Of a DNA stretch of 10,086 nt, positions 1-9,100 are shown in pieces. A program made the translations under genes and the position numbers. The notes beneath the pieces were generated by a model. It ran no database searches. It saw only the letters and a program-made list of their open reading frames with translations, and had not been told where the DNA came from. The stretch comes from Chiua virens (taxonomy: Eukaryota; Basidiomycota; Agaricomycetes; Boletales; Boletaceae). The DNA is taken from NCBI GenBank assembly GCA_019787685.1, contig JAHNUO010000136.1, positions 1-10,086 on the forward strand. The letters are read 5' to 3'. Within the stretch, counting starts at the first letter, position 1; each line of letters begins with the position of its first letter.

Positions 1-186
1 AAATGATAAGCGTTTGCATTCGTGTTTGCACACGAGCACTCGTGTTCACTCTTGTAGTCTCGTCGCCGTTGCCACCTTGACCCTCTCACCACCTCGCCTC
101 GCCCCCAGCCTTCATCGTGTGCCCACCCTTGTGGGACTCTTCTCATCATTCCTTGGCTTCAATCCACTCATCCTCACCTTGCCCAC
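1..186. other. Unassigned flank, no gene seen
   Basis: This stretch is C-rich and pyrimidine-rich on the plus strand. An open frame on each strand covers part of it, but neither resembles a protein family. The only structure seen is that 22-36 is the reverse complement of 188-202 with 14 of 15 bases matching, so 22-36 could pair with the left arm of the hairpin that follows. Nothing else could be supported. Confidence 0.5.
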
Positions 187-249
187 ACTCGCGTGCAAAC
201 ACAAAACAGGAACGCGGCAACACGTTCCTGTTTGTGCTTCCATGCGAGT
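187..249. repeat. Long imperfect hairpin beside the transposon insertion site
   Basis: The left arm (187-214) pairs with the right arm (223-249) across an 8-base loop (215-222). About 24 of 27 aligned positions match, with one single-base bulge in the left arm; the loop-proximal part ACAGGAACG / CGTTCCTGT is perfect. The right arm ends on the T of the TA that flanks the transposon at 251. It may be the end of an older foldback element or a chance inverted repeat; no transcript evidence is available from the sequence alone. Confidence 0.7.
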
Positions 250-407
250 ACAGTCGACTCTCACACAAGCGATACCCCTCGGGACATGCCCAAGGGTATA
301 CACTATGAGAGAGTATACATTTCCTGAGAGGTCGGCTTGCCGAGACAAAGCAGTTGAGTTTTCTGAGTAGTATTAGTAGAGACAAATATAGAATAATATA
401 ACTTAGG

Positions 408-545
408 CTATGTACGTGTGAAATGATCAGTAACGTTACCGTTCACTGCATTCCGCAATGACTGGCATCCTGGTGACTCAAGTTGTTCAAACTCCCATCC
501 AAAATCATCATCAAGCTCGTCGACAATATCTTGCAGCACTTCCAT
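408..545 (-). pseudogene. Small acidic open frame inside the transposon, possibly transposase debris
   Basis: A 45-codon frame begins at the ATG at 545 and stops at 408. It starts MEVLQDIVDELDDDFGWEFE and is strongly acidic. It lies on the same strand as the transposase remnant and follows it across the AT-rich spacer at about 555-625, so it may be a displaced continuation of that protein's tail. No diagnostic motif is visible and no splice junction could be assigned. It could equally be a chance frame. Confidence 0.25.
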
Positions 546-568
546 GATGTATATATATTGAGTTATTA

Positions 569-886
569 TTATAATTTGAAAACAAATTTGAAAAAATTAT
601 TAATATTTAATATAATTATACACTCAAGAGGACATGGCTTCAGGTTGACATTTGTGACACTGCAATCCTGTTTGTCAGTCTCACTCTTTTCCCATGCCAT
701 GCGTGCATCCATAATGGACTGATAGATATCCTTATCCATCATGTCAAAACTGTTGTCATCTATGTCCAAGTTGAGGACCTCAGAAACACTCATCTGGTGC
801 GAGAGCTGAAGGATACCTGTCGCCTCAAAATTGTCTAGAGCACTTTTGAGAAGGCTTTCAGACTCGGCAGTGGGGTCTGAGTCACC
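569..886 (-). pseudogene. C-terminal remnant of a CENP-B/pogo-like DDE transposase
   Basis: Reading leftward from 886, the frame gives GDSDPTAESESLL, then ALDNFEATGILQ, then MSVSEVLNLD, then DMMDKDIYQSIMDAR. The order of an 'EATGxLQ' segment, an acidic asparagine-rich linker and a 'DEDIYxxVMDAR' segment followed by charged residues resembles the tail that follows the DDE catalytic core in basidiomycete pogo/CENP-B-like transposases. No catalytic core or helix-turn-helix domain is present in the element, and a stop codon lies shortly upstream, so this is a relic. The frame runs into AT-rich sequence near 625 and loses similarity. The location inside a TA-flanked element with CAGT ends supports the assignment. 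Another DDE transposase tail cannot be excluded. Confidence 0.5.
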
Positions 887-1149
887 AATAATGATAAGAC
901 AGGAACAGACTTTGAGTCACTTGCCTTTGTACATGTTGTGATGTAGGCCAATTGAGGAAAATTATATAATACAGTTGCCTAATTTAGCATCATTCTGAAG
1001 GTAGTGTCAGTTATGGCATTGAGAAATCCCTATTGAGGGTATTTGTTATGCAGTGAAGTCCCACATTCTGAGCCAGGAAATCTCAAAAGGTATACACTAT
1101 GAGAGAGTATCACTTTAAACCCCTATTCCTTAAGTGAGAGTCAACTGTA

Positions 1150-1671
1150 CTTGCATCTCCCTATTAGCACCACTCAACCCCTGGCCCTTCCCCTTAAACT
1201 TTACTTTACTTTACTTTTCATCTGGGAGAGCACAGTTATGTTTACTCCTTTACAGGTGCCAAGCATGTTGTGATTGACAAATCAATGTGGGCAACACTGT
1301 AATGTATTCTGTGTTAGATTACACCATTAGTTTAGTTTCCCAGGAACCAGTTCAATGCCTCTTGGTGGCAAATGATGGTATCTGCAAAGAAGCTATCTAT
1401 TGGTTTAATCGCACAATATCACCAAGTTTGTGATGAACTTTCAATCTCTTTCCCATGTGGATCTTCCCATGTTGTGCAATCATCACATGCTGGTCGCTGT
1501 TCTATGATAGACAAATCATTCTCTCACTGGACTTGTACATGTTCCGAGTGTTCTTATTTATTTTGTTTATTATGGGTACATGGAATACAAATCTTTCACA
1601 TTGTTTCAAGTAATATTGTGCAACTTGTCACTTTCTGGCCATTCTGGACTCACATTCTCCCTTACACCCTT
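1150..1671. other. Unassigned region between transposon and tandem array
   Basis: The only clear structure is a short (ACTTT)4 microsatellite at 1198-1217. A plus-strand open frame runs from 1372 into the tandem array, but its sequence is Cys/His/Ser-rich without family resemblance and its 3' part is simply array DNA. I see no RNA gene or mobile-element end here. Confidence 0.45.
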
Positions 1672-2640
1672 GACAGAGAGCAGCACATATCAAGCATGGC
1701 ATGTGACAATCATCACAGACATGCCAGCCCCCGTCCTGGACGGAGGGCAGCACGCACATCAAGCATGGCACGTGACAATCCCCACGGACATGCCAGCCCG
1801 CCGTCCTGGACGGAGGGCAGCACACATATCAAGCATGGCACGTGACAATCCCCACGGATGTGTGCTCTCCATCCAGGAAGAGAGCTCGCATTACATATCT
1901 GTGATCATTGTCATGTCCTATGCAGACATGTGTGCTGCTCTCCTTCCAGGAAGGAGAGCTCGCATTGCATGTCCATGATCAGTGTCATGTCCTATGCAGA
2001 CATGTATACTCCTCTCCTTCCAGGAAGGAGAGCTTGCACTGCATGTCCATGATCAGTGTCATGTCCTATGCAGACATGTGTGCTGCTCTCCTTCCAGGAA
2101 GGAGAGCTTGTGGTACATGTCCGTGATCAATGTCATGTCCTATGCAGACATGTGTGCTGCTCTCCTTCCAGGAAGGAGAGCTCGCATTGCATGTCCATGA
2201 TCAGTGTCATGTCCTATGCAGACATGTGTGCTGCTCTCCTTCCAGGAAGGAGAGCTTGTGGTACATGTCCATGATCAATTCATGTCCTATGCAGACATGT
2301 GTGCTGCTCTCCTTCCAGGAAGGAGAGCTCACATTGCATGTCCATGATCAGTGTCATGTCCTATGCAGACATGTATACTGCTCTCCTTCCAGGAAGGAGA
2401 GCTTGTGGTACATATCCATGATCAATGTCATGTCCTAGGCAGACAGTGTGCTGCTCTCCTTCCAGGAAGGAGAGCTTGTGTTACATGTCCATGATCAGTG
2501 TCATGTCCTATGCAGACATGTGTTGCTGCTCTCCTTCCCGGACGGCAGGCTGGTATCTGTAGCAATTCTCACATGCCATGTAAGCTGTGTGCTGTTCTCT
2601 CTGTCCTAGATGGTAAGCTTGCATGTCTGTGGCAATTGTC
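1672..2640. repeat. Foldback-like tandem array with inverted ends (69-74 bp units)
   Basis: The block is one repeat family in two orientations. Left units begin at AGCATGG near 1693, 1762 and 1832 (spacing 69-70 bp). Around 1857-1862 the orientation flips, and units then repeat in the opposite sense to about 2640. Orientation can be read because GGACATGC lies on one side of the central palindrome and GCAGCACACAT on the other, and these swap sides. The outermost left sequence (1672-1753) aligns to the reverse complement of the outermost right sequence (about 2523-2604) at roughly three quarters identity, sharing GACAGAGAG, CAGCACA, CATGGCATGTGA and GCCGTCC-type blocks. The outer units on both sides are GC-rich variants and the central units are more homogeneous. 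This resembles foldback elements whose terminal inverted repeats consist of tandem units. No target duplication was identified. Confidence 0.75.
1912..2575. repeat. 74-bp minisatellite, nine units, palindrome in each
   Basis: Units starting CATGTCCTATGCAGACATG begin at 1912, 1986, 2060, 2134, 2208, 2281, 2355, 2429 and 2502 (spacing 74, 74, 74, 74, 73, 74, 74, 73). Each of the first eight contains a perfect palindrome of 10-bp arms CTCTCCTTCC / GGAAGGAGAG around one A, for example 1938-1958, able to form a hairpin or cruciform. Two unit types alternate: one ends with ...GCATGTCCATGATCAGTGT, the other with GTGGTACATGTCC...ATCAATGT. Because 74 is not a multiple of three, staggered open frames of about 72 codons appear in the array; they are products of the periodicity, not genes. 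Confidence 0.92.
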
Positions 2641-2866
2641 ATCTTTACTGTTTTTTACTGTTCTTCACAGCACCTCTTACTTACAATCAATCACTATACA
2701 CAGAGAGCGTCAATACAGTCTGGAGTACTACCCAGTTTACTATACTCAAGGCCTTTTATAGAACATAGATTTATTACCAAACCCTGATTCTGGATCTATT
2801 AAACCATAGGATGGGGTTCTAAATGCACCCTAGGGTACCAGCAAAGAGCCTCATAACCTACCTAAG
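2641..2866. other. Short unassigned spacer between array and GH92 fragment
   Basis: This spacer is AT-richer than its surroundings. It starts with a small duplication of TTACTG-type sequence (about 2645-2665). No open frame, terminal repeat or RNA gene was recognised. On the minus strand it lies just beyond the point where GH92 similarity stops, so it marks that breakpoint. Confidence 0.4.
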
Positions 2867-3399
2867 CTACGCACTTGCACTCTGTTCAGCAACTATCTGA
2901 CACCCTCGGTAGCCTCTAGCTCGACCACTGTAGTAGCTTGCTGAGACCACCTCTCTCTCATGGCTAAACACCATACCCCGATCCTCGAATCTCGGTCGAA
3001 CCTCCCCGGCGCCAGGGCTCACTACAACCTGCCCACTTTCCCCCATCCAGATCACAGGCTGGTGCGTTCCCTGGAACCCATGGATGGTCGTGTCCGTGTA
3101 GTTGTACAGCATCACGGATACATAGTTGACTCTCGTTTGCGCAACCCAGCACATCATTGCAAATGGCGGCGCGGTGGAAGGGATCATCCCTCCCGAGCCA
3201 TTTGGCACGTCGCCCACCGCTTCCTATCAGTCTATGACAGTCCATGAGAAACAAAAACAAGGGCGCCAATGCTTACGGGTTCACGCGGTCGACTGCATTG
3301 CTGTGCGGTTCGCGGGAAGGGGACGGGGCGGCTTCGGGGTGTGACGAAGAGCAGAGAACAGAGGAGGGCGATGACGCATACCCCACCTCGCGAACGCAT
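2867..3399 (-). pseudogene. 5' fragment of a GH92 alpha-mannosidase gene, broken
   Basis: GH92 enzymes are calcium-dependent exo-alpha-mannosidases that trim mannose from N-glycans and mannans. Exon 1 starts at the ATG at 3399 with a likely signal peptide (VCVIALLCSLLFV hydrophobic core). A 45-bp intron (3276-3232, GTAAGC...ATAG) follows. Exon 2 reads LIGSGG, DVPNGSGGMIPS, CWVAQTRVNYVS, YNYTDTTIHGFQGTHQP and IWMGESGQVVVSPG, the characteristic N-terminal beta-sandwich of this family. Similarity stops at SYYS...AEQSAS near 2867, so only about 165 residues of an expected 700-800 remain and the catalytic domain is absent. Frame breaks lie near 3336-3339, 3277-3279, 3213-3215 and 2924-2925, each in a run of C or G, with a further frame return near 2905. 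The family call is strong; calling it a pseudogene rests on the missing 3' part. Confidence 0.8.
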
Positions 3400-3698
3400 G
3401 GTAAGTGCAGACGGCTTGTTTGGAACACTCCGAGACATAGAGGTTTGGGGAGGGGGAGGACCTGCACCATTCCATGTTGTATGGTCGCCAGAAGGTTTCT
3501 TGGTAGATGAGTAGACAAGTGTCAACACGAACAGTATCGCCAGCTGAGTCAAAGAATGCAGTGTCTCTTCGATTCAGGCAGTATGTACCCGTGCTATGTA
3601 TCAAGGTCAATCTTTTGAAGTACGTCGAGGCGGAAGAAACCGTACTAGTTACGGCCAGCGTGGGACCGAGTTTCAAAGAGAGAAGTTACCTAATACAA
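3400..3698. other. Region upstream of the GH92 fragment, no gene seen
   Basis: Several frames are open here on both strands, but none has domain-like sequence, and the minus-strand ones run on from the GH92 exon in wrong frames. As the region directly upstream of the GH92 start it would be the place for its promoter, but I cannot identify a TATA element or initiator with confidence. Confidence 0.35.
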
Positions 3699-3863
3699 TG
3701 AGCCGATCCTGGTAGAATCTTGCAAGAAAGCAGGGTAGTTACTGTTAGGCCATTTTGCAGGAAAGACTGAACCATTGTCTTGCAATGTACGCTTTAAGTT
3801 GATTACATAAGCACCCAAACAACGGTACCCTGCTTTCTTGCAGATTCTACCAGGATCGGCTCA
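3699..3863. mobile_element. Small foldback / MITE-like element with near-perfect 38-bp inverted ends
   Basis: The left arm (3699-3737) begins TGAGCCGATCCTGGTAGAAT. Its reverse complement is the right arm (3826-3863). The arms match along their whole length apart from one extra T in the left arm, with an 88-bp centre that encodes nothing. The size (165 bp) and structure fit a non-autonomous MITE or foldback element. No convincing target-site duplication is visible next to the arms, so the superfamily cannot be assigned. Very high arm identity suggests recent origin or selection on the hairpin. An alternative is a structured RNA, but no promoter is evident. Confidence 0.7.
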
Positions 3864-4926
3864 CTAGAAGGTATGGAACTTCAAGCAGTGCGTTGTTATT
3901 GATGTAGCGCCATTCAGCCATGCCACTCGGACCGTTCTAGGCGTCGTTATATGAGTCAGTGTACCTTACACCCACGTCCATACCGCTGCTTCTAGTGCTC
4001 ATGACTACCATCCAGAGTAACCGTGGCAGCCCCTTGTGGTTAGTTATCGACCAATGATCTTATTGGGTCGATTACTTGGCTTCCATTGCATGAACACAAC
4101 ATCATTGATGAGTCCTCATGGATACATGAACGTTTCGGGGAGGAACCTGAGCGCTCAAGCCCTGAAGACGCGGTGACCTCGACTTGAGGTTGTGATCAGC
4201 CAGCAAAGCCTGGAAGCGAGGGACACGAGCGCGTAACTGTGGCAGCGCAAAGAAAGTGGCTTCTGTTTTATTCTTTTTGCGTGCGCTCACTCACGCCTGT
4301 TCGTAGTATGAGTTATTAACACGACCCAGTTTTGTTTCCCTCTCACTTGGAGCTTGACGCTTGAATACAGAAATGGGATCACAGAATCGATGCAAAGCGT
4401 CACACTAGTGTCAGTGACTTGACAAGATGGTGAGCAAAGGGCGTGAGGTCAGTCGTCCTTCCAAGTGGACCTTATCAATTGATAGTCCAAAAACTGCGGT
4501 CAGCATCACGTGAGATCGAGTGAGGCCCTGCATGCGCAACTTCTGGTGATGTGTTCCCTTTTTGAAGTTGAATTCCTTACCCTGACCTCACTTCGACGGA
4601 TTAGAACGACTCAATAAGTTCAAGGGAACGCGAACATGGTCCGTCTACACTCCAGCCCGATCTGACGAACCCTACTGCACGCTCCGAAAAAACCTTGGTC
4701 CATTTCAGCAATTCCATGTTTGGGGTGCCTGGTGCTGCAAGGCCATCTGGACGATGACGTCTACAAGTGCTTTGGGTGAGATAAAGGAGCGGAGAAAGGT
4801 CACTGGCAGTACGACCAGCTTCGCCCTCATTCTTAGTACTACATATCATTCTCTTTTATCCTCTAGTCATGTCACAGGATAGTCATGTCGAAGTTGCAAT
4901 ATGTACTTGAACCCTTGACCGTTTGA
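3864..4926. other. About 1 kb with no recognisable gene
   Basis: No exon with family resemblance, RNA gene or repeat could be supported. Short frames exist (minus 4290-4102; minus 4849-4601; a 28-codon plus frame at 4426-4513), none with recognisable motifs. Upstream exons of the GTPase that begins at about 4927 may lie at the right end of this stretch, because no suitable start codon is found in frame next to its P-loop. Confidence 0.4.
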
Positions 4927-5987
4927 AGTGCCTGTCGGACTAATGAAGACTACAGAGTCATGGTGCAACTGGCACCGGTACGTATGCTTCGTTACGAACG
5001 TACATGCATGGCCCATCCAAGCTCACGCCCTTCTCCCAATCCTAGGAAAATTCACTGTATGCGTTTCGCAGCTTTGCCTATCTCGACTAAGTTCCACTGG
5101 TAGTTTATCCAACATCTCACCAACGATGCTAAGATCCATATCGGCCACCGCCCCGAATCCGAGACATCCGAAGTCCAGACCGCCCATTACACAGATGCGG
5201 AAACTGGCCGTTCCGTCATACTAATCGATACCCCCGGCTTCGACGATTCTCGGGATGGAGTTATGGACACTGATATCCTACAGAAGATCATAGACTTCCT
5301 GCAGCCAGAGAAAGAGTAAGTGCATTTGATTGTGTATGTGTTTCCTGCCTTGTGACGAACAGAAATCTGTAGGGAGGGAAGAAGTTGAATGGAATCATCT
5401 ACATGCACCACATCTCTGACCCTCGCGTGGGGGGTCTTGCCAGGAAGAACTCCAAATGTTCCGGGCTCTGTGCGGAGAGAAGAGCCTTTGTAACGTTCGT
5501 ATCGCCAGTACGAACTGGGGGTCGCGTCACCGAGCAGGAGGGCCTCGAGCAAGAGGAACACCTAAAGAAAGGCGCCATCCAACCCTCTCGCGTCTGGAGC
5601 CCAGATGCGCTGCCACTCTAACAACGCCCAGCTGCGCAGGCAATTATGGCCGAGCTGTGTCCATCTCAGAGCGTGTCAGCACTCAGCTCCAAGACCAGGT
5701 GTCATCGGAAGGACATAGGAGACATGGACGCTGGTCGTATTATCAACAAAGACATCGAGGAGTTGATGAGAAGCATGCCGAGGAGCTAGCGGACCTGAAG
5801 AGGGAGATGGAGGAGCTGCACAGGAAGTGACGAAGCTCTGAGGATGAGTTGGGGTGCTGATCGAAAGGTCCTGGAGAGAAGGTCTAGGCGTGCCCAGGAG
5901 GACCGGGCGCGATTGAATATAACGGTGACAAACAAACCTCATAATAGTGGGACAACCACAAAGCCGCCCATCGTCCGGCAGTACTAG
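4927..5987 (+). pseudogene. P-loop GTPase with C-terminal coiled coil, multiply frameshifted
   Basis: This is a G-domain protein of the AIG1-like/TRAFAC type that is abundant in Agaricomycetes; its biological role is not established. In order: G1 P-loop GATGTGK split across exons (4962-4977, 11-nt exon 5046-5056); TNDAKIHIGHRPESETSEVQ (from about 5122); G3 motif LIDTPGFDDS (about 5220-5250); YMHHISDPRVGGLARKN (about 5399-5449); MFRALCGE and a TNWG segment in the G4 position; DIGD...INKDIEELM; a charged helical tail with AEELADLKREMEELHRK; and RRAQEDRARLN ending at the TAG at 5985-5987. Introns: 4978-5045 (68 bp), 5057-5103 (47 bp) and about 5316-5372 (57 bp). Breaks occur near 4962, 5316, 5455, 5518, 5585, 5631, 5768 and 5828, mostly a one-base change in a short run. 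The P-loop reads GKFT where the family has GK[S/T]. The true start was not found. Confidence 0.82.
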
Positions 5988-6150
5988 GTCGTACTGGCCG
6001 AGCATTTCCTCCGTTTTATTCGCTGGTTGGTTTCTGTTCGGTCGGCGCGGTTTAAACAGACGTCGTGGAATGGAATGATGCTGTTTTGTGACTTGATGCT
6101 GCGCGAAGTGAGAACACGAGGTGGAGATCCCTCTTAAAGATCAGGCCTAC
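5988..6150. other. Convergent spacer between GTPase and EMC1 fragment
   Basis: The GTPase (plus) and the EMC1 fragment (minus) face each other across this spacer. It would hold both 3' ends, yet no EMC1 C-terminal coding sequence can be read on the minus strand in any frame. No polyadenylation signal or terminator was assigned. Confidence 0.4.
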
Positions 6151-9100
6151 CTAAATATCCTTGGTCGATACTCCGAATTTCGTCGACGTCGTCGCAATAG
6201 CAGTAACGCGATGTGGCATTGCGAAAGCTTGTTCATATACTGAGACTCGATGGTCTTGTTCGAGATAAGAGGTGATGTCCGAACTGTTCGCACATGTAGT
6301 CTCTCAGCGTATCGGACATCAAGATGCACGCACCTCGAAATCTTCTGGTCCGTCCATACCCCCTCATACATCTCCACCGAGACAACACGATAAACCCTGG
6401 CACCACCGACTTCGTTGCTGTCATCATAATACGAATACACCAGCCAATTTTCATCCAGGACGGCTTTGATGTCCGCATTTCTCATCGACGGCGGGCAACG
6501 AGACATGGTACCATACCGTGCCCTTCACAGTATCGACCACGTGTAGACCACAAGATGACGAGGAACCGCGCGACGGAAGCAGATATCACCACAATCAGGT
6601 GGGAGTTTAGATATTTGTACAACGTGGTCCGATCTCCCTTCACCCTCCCAACGCTCGCCACGTCGCGGTGCTTGTGGGAGCTCCTGATAATCGAGGTCAC
6701 TTCTTCCTCTTCGCCAAAGGAAACACCCCATGTTGGGAAGGCAACGTGGAAGAATGATAGCTCATCATTCAACCCAGCTCGTGACCAAGGACTTGTGTGC
6801 CAGCTCGCAATGCAAGGTGGAATTTTCGGGGCCAACTCTGTTAGGGAGGCATGTTGTGTCAGGGGTATCAGGGTAAAGTCGGACCTGGGGGGCGGGTTTA
6901 GACGAATACCTTACTATAGTAACACGTCTGGGACTGACCTGTAGGAATTCATCCAGCGTCCCAATCGTATCCTTGCTATCAGGGACAACGAATACATCTA
7001 TCAATGGTCCGGCAATCGGCATCCACGCCTTCCAAGGGGCTGAGCCATCTGCCGTTCGCACCTTTGACATTGATACGAGCACTTCGATTTCCCCGTCAGT
7101 TGATGTGACGGTCTTGATGTCCTCTCCCGTGAGAGGGTCAATAGTGGAAAACAACAGTGTCCACCAATGTCTATCTAGAGTGTCCCGTCAATCAACCAGA
7201 TGCAGGACCCAAACCCATAGAAAGAAATACGAACATCATCAGCGACTCTCTGGGTGATCAATGCTATCTCTTTTCGAGCTTCAGGAACACACTCTTCCGT
7301 TCCTGTCTCAACACTGCGGACCACGACTGCCTTCACGGGCACGATCTCCCACCGACCTGCCTTGCCCACCCAAGCCCAAGGATTCGACTCCACACAATCG
7401 CACCAGTTGATGTATCCAATGCAAAGATCTTCCATGTGCCGTCGAAGTAATAAGTAGCTGACGGAAAGAAAAGGTATCACGGAGAGCTGCAAGAGCATCA
7501 GGAAAATGCGGAGGAACGAAGTGGGGTATCGTGATGTGGAAGGGACAGATGAAGCCAATGATATTGGAGAAGATGGAGACGCGTATGACCCGGTTACAAA
7601 TCGTGTCACAAAATGAACGATTGTAGTGGGGTGGGTTCGAAAAGATGAGTTAGTACAATGATCAGTGATCTAGCTAGAAGTAATCGCACCTTAATATCCT
7701 TAACCTGTCGTACACTTTTGTTCCAAAAGCTTTCCCTCGTACCACCGCTCCTACACCGCCTAAAACCTCCTCTCTTGTAGGTGGCAGCTCGATAACGGTA
7801 GCGGTTTGCACAGTAGCAAGAGCCTCCTCGCGTACCCACTGAAGCACATCGTGGTCCCACAACTGCAGAGATCCTGTTGAAGTTACAATAAAGAGTTTGT
7901 GGGTGGTCTCGTTGATCGACGTGGGTGTAGGGGAAGAGGGAGAGAACGCGACCTAAATAAAAGTGAGATTGGCAGGGAATAAGAACGAACCCAAGACCCA
8001 TACGTGTTTGATAGTGCCGTGTTCATAGGTATCAAAGGGGACTGGGAAGGCTGTCCTTTGGCCAGTTCCCCCGATCAAATTTGCTTCGAATGTTTCATGA
8101 ATCGCTTGCTACAATTTGATTTGTCCTTCTCGAACGTGTTCAATAAAACGAAGCACGTGCGTTATGAATGTTGGACCAAGCCACCTTGCCTATACACGGG
8201 TTCCCGTTCTGGTTCAGCGTCGCAAAAAAGTGTGACTCTGGGATAGACGCGGATGGTGTCTATATGTGTTTCGCTCAGTAAGTAATTCTTCGCCCAACTC
8301 TCATCAACCAAATGCGACGTACCACATCCCCAAAGTCCCATACCCGACCAATTGCCGAACCGCGCGCTTCATAACCCAGAAGTTCTGCAACACCGTCGTC
8401 CCGGAGAGCCATAAACAAACCATGTCCCAAAAGGTCGACGTCTCGTATGCGTTTGTACGACGTGTTAGGAACGGTCTGAACTTTGCCTTTGAGAGAAGGA
8501 GAAAGTGCAGCCGAGAAAAGAGATAGAGGTGCATCTTTTGATGTGGCCGATGGTGAAAGCCAAACCAGAGCGGGCCCAAAATCATTAGCGTTAGCATCGG
8601 AGCGCGTACTCGTCGTAGAGGCTTTAGAAGGGCCGAGCAAGAGGAAATCCGTCAAGGTATTGGCTATGCTTGCTGGTATGTTCACAGTGGAAATAACTTC
8701 CCCCGTAGTTAAATCGAGCGTCGTGACGTGTAGCGTGTACGATGCGACGGATTTCGCGAAGCCTGCGACGTACAGCGTTGAGGCGGGGGTATTGGCGTAG
8801 ATCTGAGTGTACATGATGAGGGAACTAGGAAAGCTCGATGTGAGCGCGCGGTTATATGCACGTCTTGACTCACCCTTGGTCTTCTGACTGCCATTGCCAT
8901 GCCATGTCTCCAGTACGGGAATGGATGCATCGCACCGTATCCCCGTTCGTGAGCACGACTGCGTGGTCCCCACTCTGAGCCAACGCGATACCAAGCGTGG
9001 GTTGGTCGTTCGCTTTGGCCTTGGTGGGAGGGTGCAGCCGGGTTTCACGCACAAGGTCGCCTGTCGATATATCGTAGACGCGCAGACTGGACCCAGCGGG

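Larger units (their letters stand above)
249..1149. mobile_element. Internally deleted pogo/Tc1-type DNA transposon with TA target duplication
   Basis: The element runs 251-1147 (897 bp). Its left end reads CAGTCGACTCTCAC (251-264) and its right end reads GTGAGAGTCAACTG (1134-1147), which are inverted repeats matching at 13 of 14 bases. Both ends are flanked by TA (249-250 and 1148-1149), the target duplication of Tc1/mariner/pogo elements, and a CAGT terminus is common in pogo-like families. A 22-bp sequence, core TATACACTATGAGAGAG, lies just inside both ends (295-316 and 1089-1110) in the same orientation. The interior keeps only a C-terminal remnant of a transposase on the minus strand and an AT-rich stretch (about 555-625). 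The element is too short for a full transposase and would need one supplied in trans. Confidence 0.82.

Noticed and set aside
1908..2438. Series of overlapping plus-strand open frames of about 72 codons
   Set aside because: They arise because a 74-bp unit shifts frame each repeat with one stop per three units; the peptides are translations of a minisatellite.
1912..2575. Regular repeats that might be mistaken for a CRISPR array
   Set aside because: There are no unique spacers; whole units repeat head to tail, and the window has eukaryotic introns.
3281..3676. Minus-strand open frame of 131 codons upstream of the GH92 fragment
   Set aside because: It overlaps GH92 exon 1 in another frame and has no recognisable motif.
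4105..4140. GATGAGTCC followed by a short stem, reminiscent of a hammerhead ribozyme core
   Set aside because: The core needs CTGATGA and a GAAA segment with a closing stem; here the first is ATTGATGAG and the second is GAACG, so the catalytic core is not met.
4426..4513. ATGGTGAGCAAAGGGC, resembling the first bases of a common fluorescent-protein reporter gene
   Set aside because: The likeness ends after about 17 bases and the frame stops after 28 codons; it is chance and not vector sequence.
6324..6944. Plus-strand open frame of 206 codons
   Set aside because: It lies antisense to recognisable EMC1 exons and shows no domain-like sequence of its own.
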